This document shows, piece by piece, positions 45,878-57,852 of a stretch of DNA of 64,000 nt. Position 1 is the stretch's first letter; the number at the start of each line of letters is the position of its first letter. This DNA comes from Fragilaria radians. Lineage: Eukaryota > Bacillariophyta > Fragilariophyceae > Fragilariales > Fragilariaceae. Made by a program: the position numbers and the translations under genes. The notes under the pieces are model-generated. The model was not told where the DNA came from, searched no databases, and saw only the letters and a program-made list of their open reading frames with translations. The stretch spans positions 346,616-410,615 of the forward strand of contig CAAAJI010000013.1 of the NCBI GenBank assembly GCA_900642245.1. The letters run 5' to 3'.

Positions 45878-48183
45878 GGTGCGTAATGTGATTGTCAAAA
45901 AATGGTTGATATGAGTTCGATTGTGAATTCCTTATTCCTTTAAGGATATCTACTCAGTGATCACTTTTCGAGTAATTTAGTTTGATTACACATCAAAGAG
46001 GTAATGCAATCCTGTGCAGCTGTTGTTTGATGTTCCTTGCTAAGATTAGTTTACCATTTGAGCTTAAGATGCCAGTGACAATTTGGTGAAATGAAAATAG
46101 TGACGAGAATATTCAGAAAAATGTAGCCTAAGGAAGTAGTACTTGAAATTAGAAATCTTAAATTTAGCAAGGAGGCATTATTATAAGTTTTAAAGCGAGA
46201 TGTATTGAAGGAGTCCCTTCATCTGAGCTAATAGTTGTTTGAAAATCCTTCACGGTTGAAGGTGAAAGGAGAGTCTAAGGTTTGTGTAGATTGTGCTGTG
46301 GCAAAAGAGAAGCAAAATCAAGACTGGAAAGGAGGGAGTCAAGTACCTGACGAGAGTGCTTATATAGACATGAGCTCTATTTTACATTAAAGTTAAGGTG
46401 ATTCTTGCTTCTGGGTCTAAATGTTAGATGGTTTCACCGACTACAGTTTGAGTATCTTTTTGAACGCAAAAAGTGACTTGAAAGTCAATATGATGACTTT
46501 GCTCACCGATTTGAACATTAAAGATGTAATTTTGAACTCATAAGATGTGATGATTCCAGCAAGAATGAGGCTTTATTTGAAGAATGCCGATCCAAAGGTT
46601 ATGGTGTGAAGTTTGAGTTTTCTGGTTTTCAAACACCTCAGCGTAATGGGAAGCAAGTTTTAACCCTTCTTTGGAAGGATTAGAGCTATGTTGAACAGAG
46701 CTGGATTGAAGGGTCACCTAAGATCGGGATTTTGAGCAGAATGCGCATAGACTGTCACCTTTCTCTCTAATCTTACTTCAATCAAGAATACAACGCTTCT
46801 TTTACGAAATGAAGTTTTTAAAGCAAGATTGGTTTCTTCCGGATATAGTCAGATTTCTGGAATTGATTTCACTGAAAGCTCTGCCCCCATGATCAACAGC
46901 GTTAGTTTTCGTACTCTCAGTCTCCAAATAAAACTGGATAAAGTTTTTGTTGAGCGTCTCCCAAGCCATGCGCTTTCCCAATCTGCATGCTCTTAATGCT
47001 TAATTCCTTTCATGGTACAAGTTACGACCGCGGTCCTCAACGTGAAAGAGCCATAGCGATCATGTGTATGCAGTACCCTTCCATGCTGCAACTCTTTCCA
47101 AAAAAATTCTATATAAAGCAATTCTTATAGCTGCCTCTTCTCATTCTAGTCTAACTTCGGATCATTTCTATTACCATTAATCAAATTGATTGAATAAAGG
47201 GATACCATGTCAATTTTTTTAACCTGCTTGTATAGTCCTTTTAAAGGGGTTGATATCCAAGCATGAGAAAATTGTGTCACTAAAGCTAATGTCTCACCAG
47301 GCTACTGGATGAACTATAAGAAGCACAAATTGCATACCTTACATGCGATACCCTGTCGACTTGTACATGAAAAGGATATGATTCGGAATATTGCACATGA
47401 AGCAAATTGATATTGAATGCAAAATTAAAGATGACATAATCATAGCTAATTTTCAATTAATTCATGATGAATGTAAGGTCGAATCTCATATCTTTGACAG
47501 TTTTGAATGCATGATCAGACTATAGAAATAGTAGTTAGTTATTTCTCATGGCATCTTTTCAACTTACACTTCCTTCTGAAGTACTTGAGTCAACAAGAGT
47601 AAAATAAGCTCAAGGACCGATTCTAGTTAACCCTTTGATAACAAAAGCAAAGGAAGTTAAGCAGAAGTTAAGGAGTATCCAGGCTATTGACAGATGTTTT
47701 CCATAAGTTCAAAACTGAGTTCTAAAACCTGCAAAACTATCTGGAAGAGAACTATACGTTACGCTGGAAAATGGCTATAAATGCAGACAAATTAGTCTTT
47801 TACGATCCCTGTTCAGAAAGGAGTTGTGTTTAAATATCTGTGGATTTGTTGCTTTGAAATCGAATTACAAAGAGGAAGATTTATTTGATAATCATGAATG
47901 AAGATGTTGCATACTGCTCGTAGAAGAATCTGCTTTGAAAATAAGGGTATTCTAAACATGGACACATTATCCCATAAAATGAAAGCTGCTTTCTAATTCA
48001 TTCTCTTTACAGATGTGGGATGATGGAAAAAGTAATCCATTGGAACAAAATTAGAACTATCCTAACCCCAACGTTTATGAAATCGAAGTTTATTGGACCG
48101 TCATCGAGTACAGGTACGACTAGTAATAAGTTAAACTCACAACAACATTCTTTGTCATAAATAAAGAATCGAAAGGAATCAGA
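45878..48183. other. Intergenic region with a dead Ty1/copia element
   Basis: 2.3 kb between the divergent ATR and NFS1 starts. The centre (46185-46990) is a copia pol remnant on the plus strand. From about 47000 to 48100 I see only short frames; the last few hundred bases should contain the NFS1 promoter, with no obvious element. Confidence 0.6.
46185..46990 (+). pseudogene. Ty1/copia pol remnant: integrase and start of reverse transcriptase
   Basis: Successive plus-strand segments match diatom-type copia polyproteins in order. VCVDCAVAKEKQNQDWKGG is the end of the GAG-pre-integrase zinc domain. LNAKSDLKVNMMTLLTDLNI and then ALFEECRSKGYGVKFEFSG and TPQRNGK come from the integrase core (the D,D-35-E region). 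After an internal deletion, VFKARLVSSGYSQISGIDFT and ESSAPMINSVSFRTL come from the first part of the reverse transcriptase. Several stops and frameshifts occur, and the part between integrase and RT is lost. It is dead DNA. No LTRs are visible at the ends. Confidence 0.8.
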
Positions 48184-49710
48184 ATGTTGTTGCCAAGATC
48201 TTTATCAAGAATTGCAATCGCCCGAAAGCTAGGTTCACTTCGAACATTCACAGCATCATCGCAGCAAGCCCCAGCAACATTTCCTCAAGAACGAATGGCA
48301 TCTGACAAGAGATATCAACCATCCGGTGAAGTCCCAGATATCAGGGGTGACTTTGATTCTCCATTTTCCATAAGCAACAAATTTAAGACAGGTCGTGCTG
48401 CGTATTTGGATCATTCTGCTACAACCCCTCTTGATCCTCGTGTTCTGGATGCCATGTTACCTTACATGGTGAGTTTTATGAAGCAAAAACAATAATCAAA
48501 CATTCGATGATACCAATTCCTCATATCGCTTACCTAAATATATTCTTTCACACACTCACCCAAATAGATTGGATCCTTTGGAAATCCGCATTCCCGTACT
48601 CATGAGTTTGGTTGGGAAGCTGAGAGTGTTACAGAAAGCGCTAGGGAAATGATTGCAAGTTTAATCCATGCGTCGGCAAAGGAGATCATCTTTACTAGCG
48701 GAGCGACAGAATCAAACAATATGGCCATAAAGGGTGCTGCACACTTTTATGGGAAACGCGGTAAGCACATCGTGACGACGCAAATAGAGCATAAATGCGT
48801 TCTGGACAGCTGTCGCTTTTTAGAATCGGAAGGATATGAAGTCACATATTTACCTGTCGGAGCATCGACTGGGAGGGTTGATATGGAGACTCTAGAGGCT
48901 GCCATTCGTGAGGATACTATCCTCGTAAGTATCATGGCAATTAACAACGAAATCGGCACAATTCAGCCTCTGAAAGAAATTGGTGAGCTATGCAGATCCA
49001 AAAAAATTGTGTTCCATACGGATGCTGCGCAGATGCTCGGAAAGATGCCCATAGATGTGGACGAACTAAAGATCGACCTCATGTCCATGTCAGGCCATAA
49101 AGTTTACGGTCCAAAAGGTATAGGTGCGCTCTATGTCAGACGTCGACCAAGAATTCGGCTCGAACCTCTTTTCTCCGGAGGAGGTCAAGAACGTGGCCTA
49201 AGAAGTGGAACGTTACCGCATTTTTTGTGCGTTGGTTTTGGTGCCGCTTGCGAGCTTGCACAACAAGAGATGCCCTATGACACAAAGTGGATAACATATT
49301 TGTCCAAAAAGTTGCAGGATGGTATTCAGACCCGAATTCCAGATGTTGTCCATAATGGGGATCCCGTTTACAATTATCCAGGCTGTTTGAACTACTCGTT
49401 TGCATACGTAGAAGGAGAGTCCTTATTAATGGCCTTAAAGAATATCGCCGTCAGTTCAGGTTCAGCTTGTACATCTGCAAGTCTAGAGCCATCTTATGTT
49501 CTACGCGCACTTGGTGTAGATGATGAATTGGCACATTCCAGCTTGAGATTTGGAATCAGTCGTTTCACTTCGGAGGAAGAAATTGATTTCGTGTTAGAGT
49601 TACTTGAACTGCATGTCTCGCGACTTCGAGAAATGAGCCCTCTTTGGGAAATGGTACAGGAAGGGATCGACTTGAAAGAAATCAAATGGACTCAAGATGC
49701 ACATCATTAA
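48184..49710 (+). CDS. NFS1: Mitochondrial cysteine desulfurase NFS1, two exons
   Basis: Exons are 48184-48468 and 48568-49710, with a 99-bp GT-AG phase-0 intron; 475 aa. The N-terminus ([20 protein letters not shown]) is Arg/Ser-rich and acid-free, a mitochondrial presequence. The catalytic body opens with [20 protein letters not shown], and the intron lies before [32 protein letters not shown] follows; the PLP-binding lysine is in [11 protein letters not shown] (about K273) and the flexible-loop catalytic cysteine in [18 protein letters not shown] (about C396). The C-terminus [16 protein letters not shown] is the eukaryotic/IscS-type tail that contacts the scaffold ISCU. The enzyme takes sulfur from cysteine for Fe-S cluster assembly (and tRNA thiolation) with ISD11 and ISCU. 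All key residues are present. Dead copia fragments lie on both sides. Confidence 0.96.
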
Positions 49711-51109
49711 CTGGAAAAGTGTCAGAGGAATGCATGATCATGGACTGTAATGCAAGCGATAAAGGGAGAGGGTTATCCTGATGGTGACTCAAGTACATTT
49801 AAGTCAAGTTAATTAACGTCCTCGATTAATTTATGTTTATTTACCACCATGGAGAGAGTCCGAAAATCTTCACAATTGCCACTTAACAAACTTGTTTTCT
49901 AGTAAGAATAGTCTTTTCACCAGCACATGGCAGATTGTGTACCATATGAATCTTCTTCTGAAACATGAATTGAAATCGCGATTCACCAATATCAAGGTTT
50001 ACCATCACACAGTCTAAGAGCATCTCCTATATGATGTGCAGGCAGCACATATTCATGGCGTTATTAACACCTTCTCTTCTTATATCATCTAACATGAATC
50101 TACTTTGAATGTAAGAGGACTGGCACTTTCTTTCTATCATATCATTCCTCTGCTGTGTCCTTAGTCCATTGAACTCAATTTGATCCCAAACTCTTCTCCC
50201 TAGAAGCCTGGTTGAAGGGGAAAATCTCACCAGTATCACCATGTCTTCACAATCTGACAACTCCTACATAACCTTTTAATAACTAGTCCTTGCTTTTGAT
50301 AAAGAAAATCTACTATGCATTTGTAGAATCTTCACAATTTAACCAAAACTTTGGATCCTCTGAAAATCTCTCTCTTGACTAAAGGGGTGCCCATTTACTT
50401 ATTTACTGGGACTACATTTAGATGGCTTGTTTGTTCTCTTTACTTAGCAGTACCTTCGAAGCTTTCTCATTTGACTGATGGGATGCTCAAACAATTATTT
50501 CCTACCAAAGATGCTTCACATGCTTCTGAGTTTTCAAAAATACTACTAGCAAATGCCTGTGCTGTTGATTTCAAATGTGGCTCTTTGTAATGACCCAACA
50601 TCCAATGTACCTTGCCAATTTTAATCAAGCAAAGCCTTACTGCACTCCATAACTGTTTCTGCAACTTACTTCATAACAAGCACTAATTTAATTCCAGAAA
50701 TGAAACATCGCTTTTCATTCCATCTTCGTTTGAATGTGAGGGTATTATGGTCTTTTGTCAAGTTGATTGCAATGCCTTCAATTTCATTACAAAACCCACT
50801 GTTTAATGCATTATGGATACTAAACGATTTTTTGCAATAAAGAGCACACGCTTCACATTCTCAGGTATCCCTTTAACCTTTTCCCATCCTAATACTGTAT
50901 GTTACTCGTATGTTTACGAGGTTTCTCTGTCTTCATAGTGTTACCGTTTCCAACATCAATGATCTCCGAGATGTTAAGAACATATAAACTCGCGTCACTA
51001 GAAAGACAATGAAAGAATGTGTTAGAAAGCTGCTCCACACTAGATTGTAAGCTTACTAGCTTAATGGCCATTCCTAAGGCTTAACTTTTCTTGCCATTCT
51101 CTAAGCTGT

Positions 51110-51920
51110 TCGTCCATAACCTTTCCCGAGAATGTACTGACATGTTTTCGCACAAGTGTCCATTGCTCACATTTTTCGTGAATATGTCAGCGTCGTTATC
51201 ACTAGACTAAACAAAAGTAGTCTTAATGAAAAAATCCTCACCGTGTCCGAGAATAACATGATGCATTGTGTATACAAGTCTGAAAGCTATTCCTTAACTC
51301 AAGTTTCCACCATCATAATAGCTCCAATTTGGTCGACTTAATCCAAAAGTGGCAATTTTTAATTCAACACCATTCCTTTCAACAAATAGTGAATCAAGCA
51401 AAAATTTATAGCTTCCGACAATTTAATGTAGTCAACATTGTTGCTTGCCAGAATTACACTCTTTATAGGCACTAAGTACAAATAAAAATTACAACCCTTC
51501 ACTCTTATACTTGATTCAGGGATGTCAGATATATCAAGATTGCATTAGGGAACGAAATCCCATATACTTTGAAAAGGTATAGCTTGGAATCACAAAACCT
51601 TTAGTCAACCTCAATAGTTCCTTACAAGCTGCCAAATTTGCTCCGTCTATGTATTTCAATAACTCCCTTACATCATGTCTTACCTCCAGCCTTGAATATT
51701 TCATCAATGATCATAGCATGATAACACCTAGTATATAATTAGATTGCATTCCTGGCCTAATCTGTAACCTGCCTTGTAATCTTAAACAGAGGAGTTCGTG
51801 GAGTACCATTCACTTCAGTCCTTGTTATCATCTCTAACTTTTCTTTTATGACATTTACTAAATGGGGCTGCATCAAAACGTTAGATTCTTTTTCTTAATC
51901 AACATTCATTTTAAAACTTG
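51110..51920 (-). pseudogene. Ty1/copia pol remnant: reverse transcriptase C-terminus and RNase H
   Basis: Read on the minus strand, in order: MQPHLVNVIKEKLEM, EVNGTPRTPLFKITRQVTD, SLMKYSRLEVRHDVRELLKY, NLAACKELLRLTKGFV, then PESSIRVKGCNFYLYLVPI, SVILASNNVDYIKLSEA, VGAIMM-like, and NDADIFTKNVSNGHLCEN. These parallel the diatom copia pattern: ...LLYLvKYSRPDI-N-vRELsK-mDGA, aYKELLRv-KFV, SVTLSSSEAEYVALSEA, VDNVGAIFM, and NDADIFTKNv. Catalytic RNase H residues such as the E of SSEAEY are lost (N-N-V-D), and stops and frameshifts break it. It is a dead fragment, opposite in strand to the fragment at 46185. Confidence 0.82.
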
Positions 51921-53063
51921 ATTAATTATTTAAATCTGCTTGAACTTTCAGTCCAAAATCATAATTTTAAAGACCATTAATGACATCATCAATTCTAATT
52001 TCTATTCCAATCACAAGACAATCACCGACATATATTGTAACCATTACAATTCCATAATCAGAACTTTATCCATAAAAATGGATCAGCCGAATGCGGAATG
52101 TCATGTTATTAATGACGGTTGCAAAACTTTCTTGATCTCGACTCTGGGTACCTGAATATACCCACACGTCAGTGACCTTTCTGATCGGCTGACACATTAT
52201 CAGAAGGAATGGATAGAGGTTAAAGATTACTACACCTGGTGAATAATTACCATACCGATTTCAAAAAGCCTTCATATTCTAAAATATCGCCGTAGGGGGG
52301 TGGGAGGCTCTCTTTTGACTCTGAAAGAAAAGGCTATTCTTCCTCTTATTCAATGGTCACATGATCAATGGCAACGAGGTTAGATTGACTTTAACTTTAC
52401 CTCAGGTTCAATTCCAAGTTTTCGATGACTAGGCTGGATAGATTCTCACGGCTACAATCTTTTTCCTTGGAAATGCTCAAATGATTCTCTATCTTCTTAA
52501 ATGAATAAGACAGCAAAAAGCACACAACCTTCAGTTAGTAAACAGATATCTTTCAAAGTATGCGAAATCTCCTCCATACTATCTATTGTTAATAACAACC
52601 GTCTTCAAAGGTAACTACAGGGTTTAGAAAGGAGTGTGAAGAAAGATATAATTCACTGTAATAACTTAAAGTATGAATCACTTGCATTAACGGTATTGGA
52701 GTCTCTGATTGGTGAAAACGCATCTCATACCTTGATTATTTTTATTGTCTGCTTAATACTTACAACCTGAATTAATATCTTCAACCTTTCATACCAATGA
52801 TGTCTTTTTATCGCCTACTTAGATTCATTTTACATAATATTTCAATGACCCAATTAGAGATTAAAAAATTGAATTTTATAGATACTTCATTGGAATAAAA
52901 GTGTACCATTGAGAAGTCAAGCTACTTGACTTCAATATTTTGGATATGGATAGACTCAAACTCATAGCATTGGAAAGTATAAATGTAAAAATTGATTAAA
53001 TTTGGCAGAGTTCTGAGATTGAATTGTGATAGTGGTGCATCTTGCGCTTGATGAGCTCAGCCA

Positions 53064-53191
53064 ACCAATGAAGAAAATGAGTAGTGTTGAGAGGACAGTC
53101 ATGGTAGACTATTAAGTAAATCTTTAGACCATCGAAGAAAAAGATTAGTGTTGAGGGGACAGTCATGGCAGACAATGAAGTAAATCTTTAC
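53064..53191. repeat. Tandem duplication, period 64 bp
   Basis: Two adjacent copies start near 53065 and 53129, each running CCA-(A/T)(T/C)GAAGAAAA-...-TTAGTGTTGAG-GGACAGTCATGG-AGAC-...-AAGTAAATCTTTA with a few differences. It lies about 240 bases upstream of the COG2 start. Confidence 0.85.
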
Positions 53192-53427
53192 TATTTTGGA
53201 TGTCTTCATTTCGTAGAGTACTATTAGTTTTGTCAATTTTTGTAAATGATTATAAAATTGATCATTTCCCCAAGAAATCAAGAAATAAATACCTGTATGG
53301 GCATTTAATAGCAAAAATCTTTCTAGTAGAAATGTACAAGGAAATATATCACATTGCAATGATACTCACCCAAGAGTAGAAAGGCAGACCAGATTCTATC
53401 GATATCCTTATAATGCTTTTGTAGTTT

Positions 53428-56044
53428 ATGACTATTGGAATGGTGGAGACAAATCATCCCGTAGTTGAAATCGTAGATAATCATATTGCTGATGAAGATG
53501 AAGTTATTACCGCTCTTTCAACTGTTGCATTGGAGCAAAAGTTGGTTACTCTCCGAGATCAGTCGAACAAGCTCAGTCAATTGCTAACGCAAAAGCTAGC
53601 TACTTCGCAATCAGGTCAAAATCTCTTACATATTGGCTCGTCACTCTCATCACTACCTCCTGACCTCCACTCTCTCTTGACGAATCTCCATCCAGTCCTC
53701 AGCGCCGCTGAGTCAACTGAGAAACAATACCTCACTAACTTACAGAAGCTAGTCGCAGCAGCGAACGAAATTCGTTTGGAGCAAAGAAGAATGGAACATG
53801 CCATGGAATGCGCTGAAATTTACGAAGATCTTTGTGCCGCGGAACAACATGTCTCTGTTCGGAAGCGAAATATCCTACAACTCGACTTTGACGACGACAA
53901 AGATCTAGGTATGTACCGTATTGGCAAAGATGTCATGATACATTTCAAAATTTACTCACTTTGTTGCTTTAAGTCGAGCTAGACTACGCTGCGTCATTAG
54001 AGCGGGCCGCTCATATCGCCTTATGTCTTGTACAAGATCTTCATTCGTCTTCCGAATTAGTGTCTCATTTATCTTCTCTCGTAAAGCCGACAGATCTCCC
54101 ATCTTTGAGAACTCCGCTCGAGCACGACACTGAACGTGCTCAGTTTGTAATGAAATTGGCTCCTCGTATACGAAAACTAGAATCGGATACATGGCAATCA
54201 CTTTCTTCACGACTAGAGGCAGCGTTTAAGCAGATTCAGCGGGAGCAGGAAGAGGGTTCTTATGCAGGAGAAGAAAAAGGAGATGACTTCACTGGAAGTC
54301 AGCATCAAGTAAGTTGTTTGCGGAATTAGCGTTTCATGAACTTGAATTTTGTCTGATATTTGTATCAAAGAGACTCCTTATTATTGGACACTACCTGCGT
54401 GGTCTAGTTATTCTTGGTAAAGGCCAGGAAGCGGAAAATGCATTCGCTCGAGTTGCTATTATGCCTCTCATTCGATCTCAGCTCTCTATGGGTCGTCTCG
54501 ATCAAGGAGGATCTCGCGGAGAATGCGCTGGTCTCTCTTCGCTGCTACAAGACATCTTAGATTCTATTTCTTTAACTTTTGGGCCAGTCTTGAGACTTTC
54601 TGAAAATATTTTTGATCGGGAAATCGATCTTGTTACTGCTGGAGTATGGTTACCTATTGCCACTGCATTGATGACAGATGCAGGAGTAAAAATGGCAATC
54701 TTTTCACCTGGTATAGCGAGTATTTTGCAGCAAAACTATCTAGCTCTAGATAACTTTTTATCGAGTCTTGCCTTGAGATTGCTCTCACCTAATGATGCTT
54801 CAAAAATCAACAATGTTGGGCCATTATCTCACTACTATTATCATCCGGAAATCTCTCCAAAAGCCATCGTCAGAGTGCAAGACAGACTGTACAGACATCC
54901 AAAGACAGCAGAGTTTTTGAAAAAATGGAACTTACCAATATACTATCAGTTGAGATTTGGCGATTGTTGTTCACGACTGAATATCGCAGTGGAAAAGACG
55001 ATTAAGGAAGGATGGATTTCCAATGTTTTCTCAGGGGATGAGGATGAACTTCTGAAATTGCGATTGGATCATGGATTCGAAATATCCTTTTTCGTTGAAG
55101 TCTATTCGATACTTTCATCTTTCTGGAAGGAAGATGTTTTCTTGCGTCCGTTGACACATCGCTTTCTCCGTGGTGTTGTCCAGATTGTTGGACGTGTGCT
55201 TGCTTTTTTGGAGGAAGGTTTAGAGGGTAAAATCAAATTTGGCGAAGAGAAGCAAGAGATCTCTGAAGGTAATGGATTGTCTGAAGTGCAAGCTGATGAT
55301 ATACTTTCAGGACGGTTTGAAAAGTCTGCAAGTGCCATTCGAGATCCATATGTTTGGGGTGAAGTATTAGAAGATGTGGCAACAGTGTCGTGGGACCTCA
55401 CAGTATTAGAATCAAAACTGTCTAATGATTATTTGAAAATGGTCACGTCGGCCTCTGTTGCCAGCAATTTGTCTGACGCTGAAAAGGACGAAATGAGTGG
55501 ACTCATCAAAAATATTCTTGATGAGGGCTCCTCTAAAGTTACTCCGTTTGTCTCTAAGGCTTGGAACACAATAGTTGTGAATTTACTCATTCGAAAATGT
55601 TCTGAGCCGCTGGCAGCTGTGAAGGGAGTTGCAGCAACCTACAGAATGACGAATAGACCGGCTCCTACTCAGCCTTCACCTTTCGTGCCTACCATCTTGA
55701 GACCGTTGATTCAATTCAATGAAGAGTTTCGTCGAAAAACCCCTCCCGTAGTAGGATCCAATTGGAAAATGTCCATCGTGTCTACCATTGCAGAGCGCTA
55801 TTCCTCCGCGGTTGAAGAGCTCATTTCTACCATTCAAAGAACAGAAGTTGCCCTTCAAAGTAGAAGGGCACGGCGAACAGTAGCGGGTGGAATGAGTGAC
55901 GGCGAAAAAGCTAAGCTGCAACTTTATCTTGATTTCAAGGAATTTGTGAAAAGTGTAGAGTTACTTGGTATTGACCCGAATGCAGTTAACGGTGTCATGA
56001 TGCTTCAAAAGTTAACACAAGAAATCTCAAATGTTGAAGGTTAA
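53428..56044 (+). CDS. COG2: Conserved oligomeric Golgi complex subunit 2 (COG2), three exons
   Basis: Exons are 53428-53908, 53974-54308 and 54371-56044, with GT-AG introns of 65 and 62 bp; all joins keep frame and give 829 aa. The N-terminal third is helical, with coiled coil around residues 30-160, as in COG subunits, though its sequence is divergent from animal COG2. The middle has GGSRGECAGL and the C-terminal half has the family hallmarks FLKKWNLPIYYQLRF (about 455-469) and, near the end, GGMSDGEKAKLQLYLDFKEF (about 777-796), as in animal and plant COG2. COG2 sits in lobe A of the eight-subunit tether that captures vesicles for retrograde traffic within the Golgi. Length is slightly above the human 738 aa. 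The ATG at 53428 is the first suitable start, but the N-terminus is the least certain part. Confidence 0.85.
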
Positions 56045-57852
56045 TGAATTAGTTCATCCAACTATAACTCCGTACATCACTTATCTTTATATTTTAAGAC
56101 TTGCTTAGACTTATTGGCGTATACTTTGAAGTCGTAAATGGGAGTTAGATTCAGTGCTACTTCAGTATTATCTGAAGTATGTTGAGGATAAATTAAATAT
56201 TGCAGCAAAAATATCAGAAGCAAGCTGAGATGTGGGCTTCAGATATTTTTTGAGAAGGAACTGGAAAATTTGAAATTCGATATGAAATAATTCTTGAAGT
56301 ATATCAATTTGGTATTACATTGAATTTTCCTCCTTGCTTTTTACTGAATCCGTTTTATGAGAAGGAGCAATCGCCCTTAAGTTGAATGTCAATTGTTGCA
56401 TGGCTAACTCATGTTATACTTTATTTGTAGCTCCTCTTATCAAAGACAATAGGCCGAGATATGGAGCAGAAGCAGGAGACCAATACTTAATGCTTGATCT
56501 TTTCAAGCATTAAGCCACCTAAAAAGTAAACCAAAAATGAGATAAAGCAACAACACTTGAGGCAAATTCAATTGTTTCAATAATTGAACTGAAATATAGC
56601 AACAAGTCAATATATCAGACAAATAAAGGTTCTATGCAATGTTGATGCGAAAGAGCAAAACGCATTTTACATCGTTAGCATGGATTTCATTACTGGTTAA
56701 AGCATCCTAGATGTGGAGAGAGCTAACCTGTTGGATCAGTTCAGCAAATAGTCAATGGTGAAACAAATGCTGATGATAGGATTAGTGCCAAAATATGCAG
56801 CAATGAGAACAATGATGTGAATTCCTATCAAAGTTTCATATTTGGATATAATTTATAATTTGGTGTAATGGAGCTTTAAAACATTTAAACAAAAGCTGTT
56901 AAATTGGATGACACTCTTCTATCTGGTTAAACTTAATGCATTTGTATTCTCATTGTGAATAATATCAGTGCGATTCAGGTTCTAATTTTTTCAGGGCAGA
57001 GAGGGGAATTTATGAAGTGGAGTGTAGAATCCATAGTCAGATTTAAGATCTTGATAGACAAAGTCAAGACCCCTTCAACCCAGATTGCGAGATCTCAAGC
57101 ATTGACAATTTTAAGATGCCAGACGGATTCAATCAATTATGTCTATTGTTGCCGGGAAAAATTGTTGAAAGGTTTTATTGGGCATCCTTGAAGAAAACAA
57201 AATTAAAGATTTTCAGAGGCTGATGCTGCATTGATTGCGAGAAGCCAAGAAATTGTATATCTGCCTAATGCTCCGCTCCCTCTAGCCTGAAAGGATTATT
57301 AGCCAAAGACACAAGACTGAAGATTGTAAATCAAGGCATAATAAACACAGATTTTTTCGTAGAAAAGCCTGGATATTTATATTGAACTGCTTTACATTGT
57401 CAAAAGACTAAACCATAAACAATCCAATAAAGATTTGGAAAATGCAGCTCCTACAACTGATATGTTTGTAATTCAGTAAAGCCAGTGAATGATAACAAGA
57501 AAATTTCCTGATTTATCTGTAATTGTAGAAGTAAAATTTTCTTAAAGAGATCGGTTTGTTTGAAATGAAGAAACACAATCAATCCAAAACAAATCATGGA
57601 GACCCAATTTGCATCAACAATAATCCCCCGTTTCTTCATCATTTCTGGTGCAGATTACTAAAGATTTATAGGAATAAAGATTTTTGTGTTGTAGGTAATA
57701 GGATGTCTACTCAAATTACAAAACTCTTTTTGCTTAGAACAATCTCTTGTGAAGATGATGACGAGCATTTAGTGAAGATATAAATTTCGTATTCTCATAA
57801 CCTCTGTAAAAACTGAAAATTATCCTTGTAAGGATTCCGGGGACAGGAAATC
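56045..57852. other. Intergenic region between convergent genes
   Basis: 1.8 kb between COG2 and asparagine synthetase 3' ends. A gag-like scrap at 56955-57130 (separate entry) is the only suggestive content. Other open frames are short. Confidence 0.55.
56955..57130 (+). pseudogene. Possible copia gag scrap
   Basis: A short plus-strand frame reads LIFSGQRGEFMKWSVESIVR, which resembles the start of diatom copia gag proteins (F-G-...-F-xx-W-xx-K-F-xA-R). The frame has no ATG of its own and the match is only about 25 residues, so it could be chance. Confidence 0.35.

Larger units (their letters stand above)
49711..53427. other. Intergenic region dominated by a dead Ty1/copia element
   Basis: 3.7 kb between NFS1 and COG2. 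The minus strand at 51110-51920 is a clear copia RT/RNase H remnant. At 50690-50860 (minus) another protein-like run (NALNSGFCNEIEGIAINL and following) is probably part of the same or a related element. A 64-bp tandem duplication lies at 53064-53191. No intact gene is visible. Confidence 0.6.
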
